Shown piece by piece: positions 47,584 to 58,993 of a stretch of 64,000 nucleotides of DNA; the first letter of the stretch is position 1; every line of letters starts with the position of its first letter. The stretch is from Spodoptera frugiperda. Its lineage: Eukaryota; Arthropoda; Insecta; Lepidoptera; Noctuidae. Location: the NCBI RefSeq assembly GCF_023101765.2, contig NC_064231.1, positions 2,356,001 through 2,420,000 of the forward strand, read 5' to 3'. Under the pieces are notes generated by a model that saw only the letters and a program-made list of their open reading frames with translations, was not told the origin of the DNA and searched no databases. The translations under genes were made by a program, and so were the position numbers.

Positions 47584-47806
47584 AAACCCTTTAGAAACGT
47601 ACTTGCCTGGTGTTGGTGGTACTATGTCTACCAAATATTACAAAAATGCCTTTTTCGTAAAGTTGTTCCCTGCGAGAATGGAACCGACATATTTCGCATC
47701 AGCCTAGCTACTGCGTCAATTGTGCAATCAACTACGCTGACTTGCACAAAAATACTATGAGACTAAATACCTATTTTTGAATCCATACACTTAAATACGT
47801 TCTATG
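47584..47806 (-). mobile_element. SINE-like repeat with tRNA-like boxes
   Basis: Similar in sequence and order to 48711-48933 (CCCTTTARAA, CGTACTTGCCTGGT, GTTGTTCCCTGCGAGAATGG, ACCGACATATTTCGCATCAG). On the minus strand it contains GCAGTAGCTAGGC and GGTTCCATTCTC, positioned like polymerase III A and B boxes of a tRNA-derived SINE. It fills the gap between the exon copy and the true exon. Confidence 0.5.
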
Positions 47807-47837
47807 CTTATTTAAGACCGTCCTTCCATTGTTACAG

Positions 47838-47959
47838 AGGTGACAGTAACGTACCGGCGCGGTTTGCCGGTACTCACCATACCACTGCCGTCGCGGCGCG
47901 AGCGATGCCGCTTCACACTCCGTCCCGTCTCGCAAACTGTCGGCGATCTATTAGAACAG
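47838..47959 (+). CDS. MCU: MCU exon: N-terminal matrix domain, first part
   Basis: The mitochondrial calcium uniporter pore subunit carries calcium across the inner mitochondrial membrane. This exon encodes VTVTYRRGLPVLTIPLPSRR followed by ERCRFTLRPVSQTVGDLLEQ, which aligns without gaps to the start of the MCU N-terminal domain (vertebrate VTVVYQNGLPVI...LPSRRERCQFTL). The residues matching human Ser92 (reported CaMKII site) and Cys97 (reported glutathionylation site) are both present. The acceptor is TTGTTACAG and the donor CAG^GTGAGG. Depending on whether AG at 47838-47839 is exonic, the upstream phase is 1 or 0; the downstream junction is phase 0. The targeting-peptide exon upstream is not identified. 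Confidence 0.93.
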
Positions 47960-48710
47960 GTGAGGCGACTTTGTTTCTAATTGGAAATTTCTTTCTTTTG
48001 GTTAAATTATAGAGTTCAGTTTTGAATAGGTGGTGTAGATTGGTACTTTAGAGTGGTTTTCTGTCTTATAGCTTCAACGATCAAGATCTTATGAAATTGT
48101 TCAAAGCTTATTATTTGTTCGGAAGGCAGTCTCATTGACTATCCATTATGACGTTCACACATGACATGTGAAATTATAGATATATCGATATGAATGATCA
48201 ACATAGGATTAATAAAATTCATTGATGTTAGTCGCATCCAACTGGCCAATCTAGAATGTAAAATCTGTGACGTCTACAGCTCTAACTAATGTGACTAATT
48301 GGAAAACTGTATAACATCAAAAGATAAAGCAAAATTCGATAACATTTGGTACTAAATTCTACATTTTGATTTCTAATAAACTACTTCATTCCATTGTTAG
48401 TCAATTTATTCTCAACCATCAACAGGTGGACGGCCACAGTGGCTAGTCCACCTTTACAGCTATGATTAATTTATGACGGAAATATCGCAAAATGATTGCC
48501 TTAGTTAGTTGGCTATGTTCCAACCACAATGCAGTTCCCATTCATCATATTATTTTTGAGATTATTGGACTAACTGACTGACTAACGAGATTGCTGATAA
48601 CAGTATTTAGTTCTTTGAATCGTGAATTCTCACTACATGGAAATTATGCCCAATTTAAAGATGTTTTGCGTTAAGTAGACCAGTCTCATTACTATGAGAT
48701 TCAAGGCCTA

Positions 48711-48933
48711 AACCCTTTAAAATCTGGTAACGTACTTGCCTGGTCCTGGAGGTACTTACTATGACTACTAAAAACTGCAAATATGCTTTTTTTGTTAAGT
48801 TGTTCCCTGCGAGAATGGAACCGACATATTTCGCATCAGCCGGTTGCCTAGCTACTGCGCCAATTATGCAGTCAAATATGCTATTTAGCTCAAAATCAAT
48901 ATGAGTTCTAAATACCCATTAAATACGTTTAAT
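48711..48933 (-). mobile_element. SINE-like repeat, second copy, inside MCU intron
   Basis: Paralogue of 47584-47806 with indels; on the minus strand TTGGCGCAGTAGCTAGGCAA and GGTTCCATTCTC resemble A and B boxes, as in the SINE at 37622-37812. The ends are not marked by a clear target duplication. Confidence 0.5.
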
Positions 48934-49304
48934 GCCAACGGGATTCCTACAAATACCTTCTGAGTTGATGTTGACATCACAGACCCTTAGCAGTCACTCT
49001 CGACATAATTGGCTTCCTCCCCTACTCGTGGCACTATTTGCATATCGCTGTGTTGGGCATATAAACTTACTATGTTATACGCCTAGTAAGGGTGTTAAGT
49101 GTGTTGTGATTACTGTAAGTGCATTACAGTTGTTAGGCTTTTTATTTCCCGAAGCGGTGCAATTATGGTTTAATTTTTTACCTATCGTATTAATGTCATT
49201 AGTTTATTTCTGAAGAGATTTTTGTTATTCACACTATAATTACATCACATACACAGTTCGTGCACAAATCGAACCAATGCCTTAACAATATTATTCAAAC
49301 CCAG

Positions 49305-49460
49305 GTGAAGGCTGAGGACCGTGGAGTGGAGCGCGCGACTGCGCTGGCGGCGGACGAGCGCGTGCGCATCGCTGCGAGCGACACCATCGAGGCTCTGCTG
49401 GAGAGCGACTTCCGACTCATCATTAACGATACAGAGTACTATGTCAAGACGCCGGCACAG
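49305..49460 (+). CDS. MCU: MCU exon: N-terminal matrix domain, second part
   Basis: 52 codons in phase 0 on both sides (acceptor AAACCCAG, donor CAG^GTTAGT). The sequence VKAEDRGVERATALAADERV continues RIAASDTIEALLESDFRLII and ends at YYVKTPAQ. It matches the MCU segment with EDRG, the VRIAAS strand and DDFKLVIND-type helix-strand end of the matrix domain. The exon is GC-rich (GCGCGCGACTGCGCTGGCGG), in sharp contrast to the flanking introns. The next coding exon is 13.7 kb away. Confidence 0.95.
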
Positions 49461-50419
49461 GTTAGTTAAAAAACTTACTTATATAAAAAAAAACATGTTT
49501 CTAAAATAAAGAAACTATTGATTTGACGCCAAAGGAACAGATAAATAAAACGCACACGATTATGACACTTATGACAGTTTTGGAAAACAAAGAAAAGTCA
49601 TTGAATTTTTATAATCTAAAATTTGATTTTGCTCTATAGTTTCATGAAGTCTGTTAATCATCAGATAGATGACTGATTTATGTACCCCGGACATTGTAAC
49701 TAAATTGATATTTAGTAGGATCGTGGTTTTGGAAGTCACCTTAGTCTGTCAGAGACTGTGTACCTTAATGGTCAGTAAATGTTTGCTTCCTGTACACTGA
49801 ACGTGCCTAACTTCACTGTTGTTGTGTTACTGACCATAGGTCTTAGGTAAGGAGCGTTACAAGCAGACAGACGTGTAGGAAAATTGATTTCGTGAAGCTT
49901 GATAGAATGTAGATCGTGATTTTGGTCTTGTATTTTGATCTTCTAATACTAGATTTAACCTTCTAAACGTATTCGATATGTAAATCGAAAAAGTTTTATA
50001 CGTGGATAGTATATTTTAATAATTACTCTTAAATACAAATTAAACTTTTCTTCTCAAAAATGCACTGAAGTAAAATGACAATGTGTTTTAGATAGGTAAA
50101 AGTATTTCTTTTCGAAACTTATCTTTTCAAGTGAACGGTAAACTGAAGTATCAAATAAAGTATTTGTATAAATCCCTACAAAACAAAGCAAAATCCAATA
50201 CAATTTAATTAACTATTCGCTTAAGTACCTACACATTGTTTGTCAAGTGATCTAATTGACGCTTGGCATCGAGCCATCTCCTCGCATGTGGACACTCCTT
50301 AGCCGGAAGGCCATCATTCAATACCAGTTCGATTAGCCGCCATAGTCCTCACTCAGTCGTGTGTGCTTAGATTATGGAATGTAGTACGTAGATTTGGTGT
50401 AATCCAGTTTCGGATTATA

Positions 50420-51124
50420 CAGTGTGTTAACTAACAGAGGGCGTTCCTTTAAACTCGTTAATTTATATCATTAATAGATTAAAATAAAAATATTAGCATA
50501 GAAAAATAAGCAATAAATTGCAACGTTGCCTTCCTTCAACTACGCGTGCACATTTACGTATCGATTTAACATTTTTGGTGAATATTTTAATATTTAAAAA
50601 AAATGAATTGTTTTGTTTTTGAATGGTAATATTTTTTTTTACCCGACTGCCAAGGCAGGGTTATGTTTTTCGCGCGTATCTTGTAATATTATAATATGTG
50701 TATCTTGTAATATGTAAAGTGTAGATAGCAATGCTATTACCACAAAATTAAATAATTTCATAATCAATACACAAAAAATAATAATCTTATGCGAAACATA
50801 ATAAAATTGAGTGTAACAGTCGGGACCCATTAAATAAACTAGACTAAAATCATTCAATATGGGTCCCGACTGTTGCACTCAATTATGATTCGCATAAGAT
50901 TATTATTTTTTGTGTATTGATTATGAAATTATTTAATTTTGTGGTAATAGCATTGCTGTCTACACTTTTAGACTAAGCTTGTTTTTTACTTTTCAGTTTT
51001 TATTTAAAGTGTTTTTTATGCAGTCGGGTTTTTTAATTTTTTTAATTTATTTATTTTTATTAGTATGTATGGATGCTATACTATTGCGGGTTAACAGGAA
51101 CGCCCTCTGTTAGTTAACATACTG
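50420..51124. mobile_element. Inverted-repeat DNA element (TA target) in MCU intron
   Basis: The ends CAGTGTGTTAACTAACAGAG (continuing GGCGTTCCT) at 50420-50448 and its complement at 51096-51124 match at 28 of 29 positions; TA lies outside both (50418-50419, 51125-51126). This fits a Tc1/mariner-type MITE. A second palindromic unit (50641-51029) lies inside it. No transposase frame. Confidence 0.85.
50641..51029. mobile_element. Foldback element nested inside the 50.4 kb element
   Basis: Outer ends ACCCGACTGC (50641-50650) and GCAGTCGGGT (51020-51029) are complementary. Within, 50717-50829 and 50860-50967 form arms of about 110 bp that pair almost fully (one 5-base length difference) around a 30-bp spacer, both starting from a GTCCCGACTG-type core at the loop side. 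The transcript of this intron could fold into a long double-stranded hairpin. Confidence 0.85.
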
Positions 51125-51226
51125 TATGTGTGATTAGAGTATAGTATACCAGATGAGACGTTTTGGTTAGTCTTCTTGTGGTGTGTATTTGTGTCTTTAG
51201 CTTCGGCCAGTCTTAGGACCCGTTTC

Positions 51227-51339
51227 ACAATGTCTGGATAGCTGCTATGACCTAGATAAAATTGAATTAAGAACGTAGTTTGTATGAAATATCTGTCACA
51301 TAATAGTTTATCGGGTACTTATGTGAAATAGGCGCTTAG
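51227..51339. mobile_element. Possible small inverted-repeat element
   Basis: CCCGTTTCACAATGTCTGGA on the left and the complement of TTATCGGGTACTTATGTGAAA on the right are loosely complementary. The style matches short MITEs common in moth introns, but the arms are poorly matched. Confidence 0.35.
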
Positions 51340-53116
51340 TGATGTGGGTAAATATAGTGTTAGTTTAAATTAAAAAATCAACGTCAAGATTGAAAGGTGT
51401 TTGAGTGTCTTGAGAAAAAGTATATCTATTCATGTAGCCTGAGCTATATATTTCTAGTAGTCTCTTAACGTAATAGAAGATATACGTAGTCCCATAAAAC
51501 AAGTTTAGTGACACTTTGATTATTTAATCTCGTTGAACGTTAATCCTGATAAACGATCTCTAGCATAAACTAAATTAAAACATTATCCAATTTAATACAC
51601 CTACAAAATCTTGCGAAACTCTATAAAAATGTTATCTGAGCAAATAAACCAGGAAAATTGCTTCCTGATAGAAAATACTCTTAGAAAAAAGTCAAACAAA
51701 AATCTAATTTACGGGACGAAAATAGTCCTAGGTGAAAATGGAGTGACGTCATAATACAGTGTGGGCTGTCATCTTGATAAGCAAATAACAGAAATACTTT
51801 GAGCTCGTTTTGTTTTGTGGACCTCAAATATAATCTCTGACAGAAACACAATCTTGATTAATTGTAGAGGAAACCATTTGTTAATTGTTTTTGTCGGTCA
51901 TCATTCTTTTGGATAATAAGTTGTTGTCAAGTTACATGAGGTAATGTTCTTTTGCAAAATTCTGATATTTATGACATTCATTTATTTACTCACACACAGC
52001 ATGGAAGGTTAATAGGCGAATATTCTTCTAATAAGTACAATTTTGTTTGGAGGCACTTTTGCATGGAATGTGCACAAAAAATAATTCTGGAAAGTTATGG
52101 TGAACCATTTCCAGCTTTATTACGCTAATGGTGAACAGGGCAAGATAAATAATTTATTGATACCAAAGTATACGAGTAGTAAAAACTCTGTTAATGCTTC
52201 TTTGGGTAATGACTGAAAAGTTTTAATCGAACTTATCAAAGTTGGACATAATTTAAAAACATTCAGTTCGCATTTCATCTCAGTTTGAACTCTATCGTTA
52301 TCTAATCAAAACCAAATGAAAAAGTCGAACAGATCAAAAATAAAATACGTCAGTCTTAAAACAATTTGGTGTACTAAACACCAAATAAATAACACCAGAA
52401 AAAGTTCCCAATGGGCCAATGGTCTCTTTTCGTGGAAAAAAAAGTGAAATATCTCCCTGCGGTCGCAGTGTAACCAAATAGAAAAAGGGACCTTATAAAT
52501 CTACTTTAACACAAAGACAATCTTGCGTATATACCTAGCAAAGTACTACATAAAACCTTTACTACCGGATAATAAATACCGGGGTTGTATAATGTCTCCT
52601 CTTAATAAAATGTAGTGGACAGGAAGGAATCCATTACTAGGATTAATAGTGTATAATATTAAGGGAAAGTGTGTTAAATAAGAGATCCTTATAGAAATGG
52701 AAGTTTGGGTACCGAGCAGTTTGGTGCAGTGTTCTGATTTGGCAAATTATAGCCTTTTCAATGGTTGCATTGTCATAGTAAATCAATACTATTACAGTAA
52801 GAAGGACATAATTTTATATTTAAATGAAGTTATTTTTATAGGAAGTGTAAGTAGGGTTTTATAGAAAAGCTTTATCAAATGCCAATCAAACAAGATTTTG
52901 TACATTTTTGTGTGAGATTTCCAGCTATAATGTTGTTCTCTGAACGTTTTCCTCTACTTAATGCTATATTTTAAATAATAATATAAACATACGTACTATG
53001 TCAAGTAATATTATAATATATACGTATATATTGTAATAATATATTTGCTTATTTGCGACTCTAAATCAGCCGGGCCTGTAACGTTAGGGACTGTGAAAAC
53101 AGATTATCACCCCTTT

Positions 53117-53328
53117 ACGGTTTTTGGGCGAAAAACAAGTCATTTTCTTTATTTATGGAATACATATACATATGACTATTACGTTTGTAAAGCATTACTA
53201 TAAACTAGGTTTTGTTCACGGTACGGTTTTTGGGCGAAAAACAAGTCATTTTCTTTATTTATGGAATACATATACATATAACTATTACGTTTGTAAAGCA
53301 TTACTATAAACTAGGTTTTGTTCACGGG
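53117..53328. repeat. Two 106-bp tandem copies, about 98% identical
   Basis: ACGGTTTTTGGGCGAAAAAC begins at 53117 and again at 53223; the two units differ only at one base in the ATACATATRACTATT block and at the last base. It is a recent tandem duplication, or an assembly artefact, in the long MCU intron. Confidence 0.95.
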
Positions 53329-53477
53329 TTAGTTTTAAAATCGAGCATTATTGATTGATACTCTTGATATTATTAATGATAATATATTATTGTATTGTAC
53401 TTTTTTATTTCTGTTGTGTTCTGTAACAAAACCTGAGTTACTAATTACTTAACCAGTACCACCATCGTTTAAAAAAG

Positions 53478-53534
53478 AAAGGAAGAAAATCACAAAAATA
53501 ATCTGTACGATTATTTTTGTGATTTTCTTCCTTT
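53478..53534. repeat. Perfect 26-bp inverted repeat with 5-base loop
   Basis: The arm AAAGGAAGAAAATCACAAAA (continuing ATAATC) at 53478-53503 is exactly complementary to 53509-53534, with TGTAC between. Pairing may extend outward through ACCATC/GATGGT after an 11-base interruption on the left. No coding. Confidence 0.95.
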
Positions 53535-54423
53535 GATGGTATCCTTGTTGATGTGCAATAGTGATCGTGACATAAATAAGAAAGTATAATAGGTACAATA
53601 AAATATTATCATAAATAGTGTTATTTGCAATCTCACACAAATTTCCCCCACTGTGCACACCAATTAGTTTATACTACATTACCGACCCACTGGGCCAATG
53701 GGTGTAATTAGTTTGCTTAAGTACTGCCTGTAATTGTCCCTGGTCACCTTTGTTTTAGTTTTTCTATTTTGTTTCCAAGGTAAAAGCCAAAAGTAGCAGT
53801 GGGCGGGATTTTTAAACTGCTTTTTGCAAATATGCAGTGAACAGGGATTTTTAATTAACCTTGTTTATGTGTTTGACTGCGATATGTGGAAACAGTGTTC
53901 ATTTCAATTGCTTTAGGACAGGAGTAGTACCTTTGTGACTATAAAAAATCTATTCTAGTTATTTGATAATCAACTACTCGCGAAGGACAAAGAACTGAGA
54001 TAACTTAATAAAAATCTATTCAATACTCAACCAAATTGCTTTAAGACAAAGATACACTCATACTCACTATTCGCAAATCTCACATCCATATTCAGTTACT
54101 ACACTTCCCAAACTGATCTAACTAACGGATGGTGGGAAATGTAATCGGTCGGTACATCTCTCGATGATCGAGTTAAGTCGTCAGCTAATCCGGCTGTCAC
54201 CTGCACTGCTACATTGGCGCTTGACGAGAGCAGACGTGTTGTGACGATACGTGTTAGTTACAGAGATTGAAGGTTTAATCAATGCCAGAAGCATACACAC
54301 ACTGTTGTTACTAATAGCAAACTGTTGGTGTATAATTTAGGTATAATGTAATTGAATTGTAACTTGTATTTTTAAAGGTGATGAATCGTAAGCCGCATTA
54401 TCATGGGTATAGGTTAACATCAT

Positions 54424-54635
54424 GTTACCTACTGGCGACCCCGCCCCAGCTTCGCATGGGTGCATTGGTGATATATTAATATGCATGTATTATACATATA
54501 ACCCTTCCTCTTGAATCACTCTACCTATTACAAAAAACCGCATCAAAAACCGTTGCGTAGTTTTAAAGATTTAAGCATACAGATAAACAAACAGACAAAA
54601 ATAGCGACTTTGTTTTATACTATGTAGTGATAATC
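54424..54635 (-). mobile_element. Lepidopteran interspersed repeat, class uncertain
   Basis: GTTACCTACTGGCGACCCCG, CAGCTTCGCATGGGTGCATT, CCTCTTGAATCACTCTACCT, AACCGTTGCGTAGTTTTAAA and GCGACTTTGTTTTATACTAT are in the fixed order I associate with a repeat common in moth genomes. Neither end shows a target duplication, the strand is nominal, and the class (retroelement 3' end or Helitron-like) is not resolved. Confidence 0.5.
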
Positions 54636-56602
54636 TTGCCCGAGATACAAAGTCTTTTAAGTATATAAAATCGAAGTAAGGCTCGTTTACATGTTTTCTA
54701 AATAAAATAAATACACAAAACAAAAGTATTTTTTTATTTTAATAATGTAATCTTTTTTTAATTTTAACATGCTAATTTTACAAACTGCAAGTTTAATTTT
54801 AATAAATGAATGATATGTCAGCTCATTTTCTTCTTAAAGAAAATCTAGCGTCGTGCTATGACGCTGGTAAAACCTCCCGGGAAATTAATACTAGTTTTGC
54901 TATACGACCTTAGAACTGGAATGCATAATTTAAGTTGGTAAACATATACATACATATATATTGCATTATCCAAGAAAATAGTTAAACTTTCAAAGAAAAC
55001 ATTTACTTTCAATATTGATTGAGATTTCCAAGAGTTTCAGTTTTAAGTAGACACATTCTGGTTTCAAAGAAAAATAAACTTAACAAGGCTTGGTTCAAGG
55101 TTCTTTTTAATTTAATGGATCATTTTTGGATTGAACTCGTAAGTGATAATTTATAGCGTGCAATAAAATGTTGCTGAATGTGTAGGTACCTTAATTAATT
55201 GGGTAATTGGGTGTCACATTATTAATTACTTATTGGCTCTTTTGTACCGATGGCTGGGTCAGGCAATAATCGTTATAAATGCTGAGTTTATTGATACATT
55301 CTGAATTTATTGTTTTATCAATTACTCGTAGCTGTGCTTATTGCGTCTTATGTATTATAATTTTTCTATAAACCTCTTTAAAAATGATGACAATTGTGCA
55401 AAAATCCGGTCTTCAGTTTTCAAGCTTTTCGCTCTTACACTAGTTGTTACTAGTGTAAATAACCCACTACTACTTTTAAAGCACTACTTGAGCTTCGGTT
55501 CCTACAGACGTAATGTATGACTACTTCACAAAATTACATGCCATAAAACTATTGAAATTTGCATTTTCTGTCGCCATAAATACGAGTATGATATGACATC
55601 TATAAATGTACAAAATATTTACCTTAGGACGTTTTATATTTTATAAAATTTACAGCGTTTTAGGTTATATGTTTGATGTGTGAGTGTGAAGTAGTTATTC
55701 ATATATCGTCAGTATAATTACTTGTTAACGAGTAATTATAAACGAATAACACAGAGGCTATTCAATCCACAATATTAGTAAAATACTTCAATATTCTCCT
55801 ATTCTAATTAAAAACATCACGATTCTAATTTAATTAAGCATTGAGAGTTTCTGTAAAACCAATTTCGATATAGGTAATATTAAAACCAAACTTTTCCTGT
55901 AAATCATTCTTCACAAATTAATATTACAAACAGGCCTTACTGAAATGGTTTCCCAATTTGCCAATAAACCAATTCTCGCGAAGCCTTAATTAGTGGTTAA
56001 GTCACTTTGTAGGTAGTTATTACATGTCAGAGTGTAGTATCTCAACTGTGTACCTGTGTACCTACTCAATTTATATTTAATACAGTGCTTATAAACATGC
56101 TGGTGGACTTGAGCATTGACTTAGAACATGACCACTCGCCGTTTTTTTTTAAATTTATCGAACTGAATAGTGAGCCTAGCTAAACAATGCTGGAGTGTTC
56201 GCTAGAGCGCTCGATAGAATGCTCGTCAAAACGCCCTCATGATTTTTCTGTCACATTCGCAAGAATTGACCACTACAACTAAACGAATGCTTAAGTTTAT
56301 CAGCACCTTTTTATGTAGATACTTCAAGTGATAGGTAACACGTGGCATGACCATGCTTCGTCACGGATAGGCCAACTTACCACGACGATGTCGACTATCT
56401 CTTGTCGTTATTTTGTTGCGTAACATTTCTTTGACAAAAAACATTTGTTTTCAACTAAAATAGAATGCATAATATTCGTTCCCTAGTCTTCTCTACAGGT
56501 GACAGTCAATATCTAAACATTGCTCCTTAGGGACCTCAAAGTAAATGTAACTAAGTAAGTCTTGCTTCGATACTGAGCTGAACATCTTGACGACTCCCCT
56601 TA

Positions 56603-57267
56603 GGGTAGGTTCAGATGACAAGCGCTCAGCGCGCGTTGAACGCGCGTTGAATTTTTGTATAGTGTTCACATGGTGCACGCTTGTCAGGCGTTAAACGCGC
56701 GTTGTTGCGGCCAGTTTGAGTTCTACATTTGTCGAAGATGGACGTAGAAACAGTTTTATCGGTGATTTTATACAGACGGCAGAAACGACACAACAGAAGA
56801 CGGAGATATTGGGTTCACCCAATTTTGTCAACCAGGCTGACTGAAAGCCAGTACATTATTTTATATCCTAAGTTAAGGCAATTTGAGCCCAAATTCTTTA
56901 ACTACTTCAGAATGTCCATCAAGTCATTTGATGACTTACTGACTCTCATAAACGATGAACTCGTAGCAGTATAATTCCGTATTAAAAGCTTCGGTTTCCA
57001 TTTCGGACGATTTTCGGACGAACTTGACGAACCCTAAAATACGTCTATCCGCGTCGAAAGCGCGCGTTCAACTGAACGGAAACATAGAAAACCAATGATC
57101 TCAAAGCGGCGTTGACGCGCGCTGACAACAGTCGAGCGCTAGCGCAGCGTTGAACGCGCGCGTTACTAAAACGCGCGTTAGCATGTGTACGGCCTGAATA
57201 AAATGTATGTAGTTGTAAACGCGCGTTATCAAAACGCGCGTTGAGCGCTTGTCATCTGAACCTACCC
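56603..57267. mobile_element. PIF/Harbinger-type DNA transposon derivative
   Basis: Left end GGGTAGGTTCAGATGACAAG (continuing CGCTCAGCGCGCG) and the right end, whose complement reads GGGTAGGTTCAGATGACAAG (continuing CGCTCAACGCGCG), are terminal inverted repeats. TTA flanks both sides (56600-56602 and 57268-57270), the 3-bp target typical of PIF/Harbinger. At 665 bp, with only the N-terminal part of a transposase, it is an internally deleted non-autonomous copy. The palindrome AACGCGCGTT is repeated in both subterminal regions. Confidence 0.92.
56738..56974 (+). pseudogene. N-terminal fragment of a Harbinger-type transposase
   Basis: The ATG at 56738 opens 78 codons: MDVETVLSVILYRRQKR, then RRRRYWVHPILSTR, FEPKFFNYFRMSIKSFDDLL and a stop after DELVAV. 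RRYWVHP and FFNYFRMS..SFD.LL are hallmarks of the HARBI1-like nuclease N-terminal region. The DDE catalytic part is absent because the interior has been deleted, so the fragment cannot act as a transposase. The ATG follows GTCGAAG; a TTG nine bases upstream is not needed. Confidence 0.8.
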
Positions 57268-57864
57268 TTAGATCTAAAGCAAACACGACCGCATGTGGTG
57301 TGTTACTTTGATAAAGACTTTATTGTTAAAAGTTTAAGGTTGGTTTTTGTATGTGTGGTTCTATTTTGTGTAAATTGTTCTTTAAATTATTAGAATTTTA
57401 ATATTATTTTAGTCGCTAGCTAGTCCAAAGTGATTAATTAAATAATAGAGTAAAAGTTGCATATTTTGTTTTTCTGTGTCATGTTACAAAAATGTTAAAT
57501 GTTATGACTATTCTACATTTTACTGAAGTCGTAATAATATAAAGTGAAATAATTGCAATTTTAGTAAGAATAGTGGCATTATATTTCTTCTTCATAATTT
57601 CACAACCAAAAATCCAGTCGTACCTAACTGTAAGTTCATGACCCAAAAACACCATAAACATGAAAGTTTCCGAGCTGGTTACTACATAACAGACATAAGC
57701 TGAGCCCCGCTAATTACAAGTGCACGGAAACTACGTAATCTCATTAGTAAACAGCTCCGAGTCAGTTGAAATTTTAATTGTTACTTAACTAGTGTAGGCA
57801 CCATAAGGGACTTTATGTAACTTTGTCTGAAATTACTGTAAACTGTCTAAACGTATGTTAAAAA

Positions 57865-58050
57865 ACAAATGATACGTCACTGACGTCAGATCCAAAATGA
57901 CAAAAATAGCAAATAAAAATTGGTTGCTGGAAAATTGTCGATATTAGAAATCAAATGACACATCAATGACATCACAATGACAGGAATAAAAGGAAAATGT
58001 ACAAAACAAATGACATGTCAGTGACGTCACGGACAAAATGACAAGGATAG
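57865..58050. repeat. Three degenerate repeats carrying TGACGTCA-like sites
   Basis: ACAAATGATACGTCACTGAC (57865 on), TCAAATGACACATCAATGAC and ACAAATGACATGTCAGTGAC (about 58006) each lead into a GTCA or ATCA, followed by AAAATGACAA-like sequence. Two of the three preserve the CRE/ATF-type TGACGTCA. Old tandem duplication; a regulatory role is only a possibility. Confidence 0.6.
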
Positions 58051-58805
58051 ACAAAACAATGTTTACTCTTTCTACTCGAATGATGGAGACCTAATGTCAT
58101 ATAGATTTAAAAAGGTAAAACATTAGGAAGCTCAACGGGATAAAATATTAAATATAGGTTTTAATAACAAATAAATATTATTCAAATTGTCTATCTAAAT
58201 TATATTAGAACCAAATAATCCGAGTAGTAAATTTATAGGTAATCAGCGGCTAATGGTCATTAGTTGATAGATTATAAATTCATTTGTGGTCACAAACCGA
58301 CGAATAAATCAGTCAAGTACTGATTAATCTGTTGTAATTTAATTTATCGAAATGTTTAGCTCATGTTTAGAATTGTTGCTCGTATGTACATTGTAGTAAT
58401 AGTCTAACAAAACAAAACCACTTTTAAACTTTCATAAACAAGGTTTAGTAAAACTAGGTCCTTACCTCCCTTGCATACAAAACCAGTCTAGCAAAACCTA
58501 TAAATTAAAAATTACGTAGCAACGAACTCACAGACTCGAGAGTTCATAAAAAACAACAGCAAAAGGCAGACTAATAGTCCTTTCATTGTCACCTGCTGCC
58601 GTTAATGAGTCTGCTTTTAACGAGTTTTGCTTTAAAATAAACTCTAGGTACAGACTAAATCTGTCACGTTTCTCCAATAAATTCTGAACTGTGTTACAAA
58701 AAGAGTAGAGTTTAAATTGTATTAAAACATTAGAGCGTCTATTAAAAAAGGTTAAATTAAACCTATAGAAAAAGTACATTATCTTACTCACCAATCTTAC
58801 TTTTT

Positions 58806-58993
58806 TACGATAAATGAGCAGACGGATCACCTGGTGTTAAGCAATCGCCGCCGTTCGAGGACACCCGAATTACCAGACGCGTTACAACTGTGTTGCCGGC
58901 CTTTTGGAGGTTAGGAATTTAAAGGTTGTTGGGGAATCAGGAATTGGGAAGAGGGGTGAGCTGTTAGGCTGTGGTATCACGGTAACAAAGTAC
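58806..58993 (+). mobile_element. Lepidopteran interspersed repeat, class uncertain
   Basis: GAGCAGACGGATCACCTGGT, AAGCAATCGCCGCCGTTCGA, TGCCGGCCTTTTGGAGGTTA and TTGTTGGGGAATCAGGAATT follow the fixed order of a repeat I know to be very common in moth genomes. GC-rich against the AT-rich intron. Ends and class are not resolved; the strand is nominal. Confidence 0.55.

Noticed and set aside
47532..47714. Duplicated MCU exon reading on into a new 60-residue coding end
   Set aside because: The frame stays open by chance into a SINE-like repeat with tRNA-type boxes whose paralogue at 48711 is not open in that frame.
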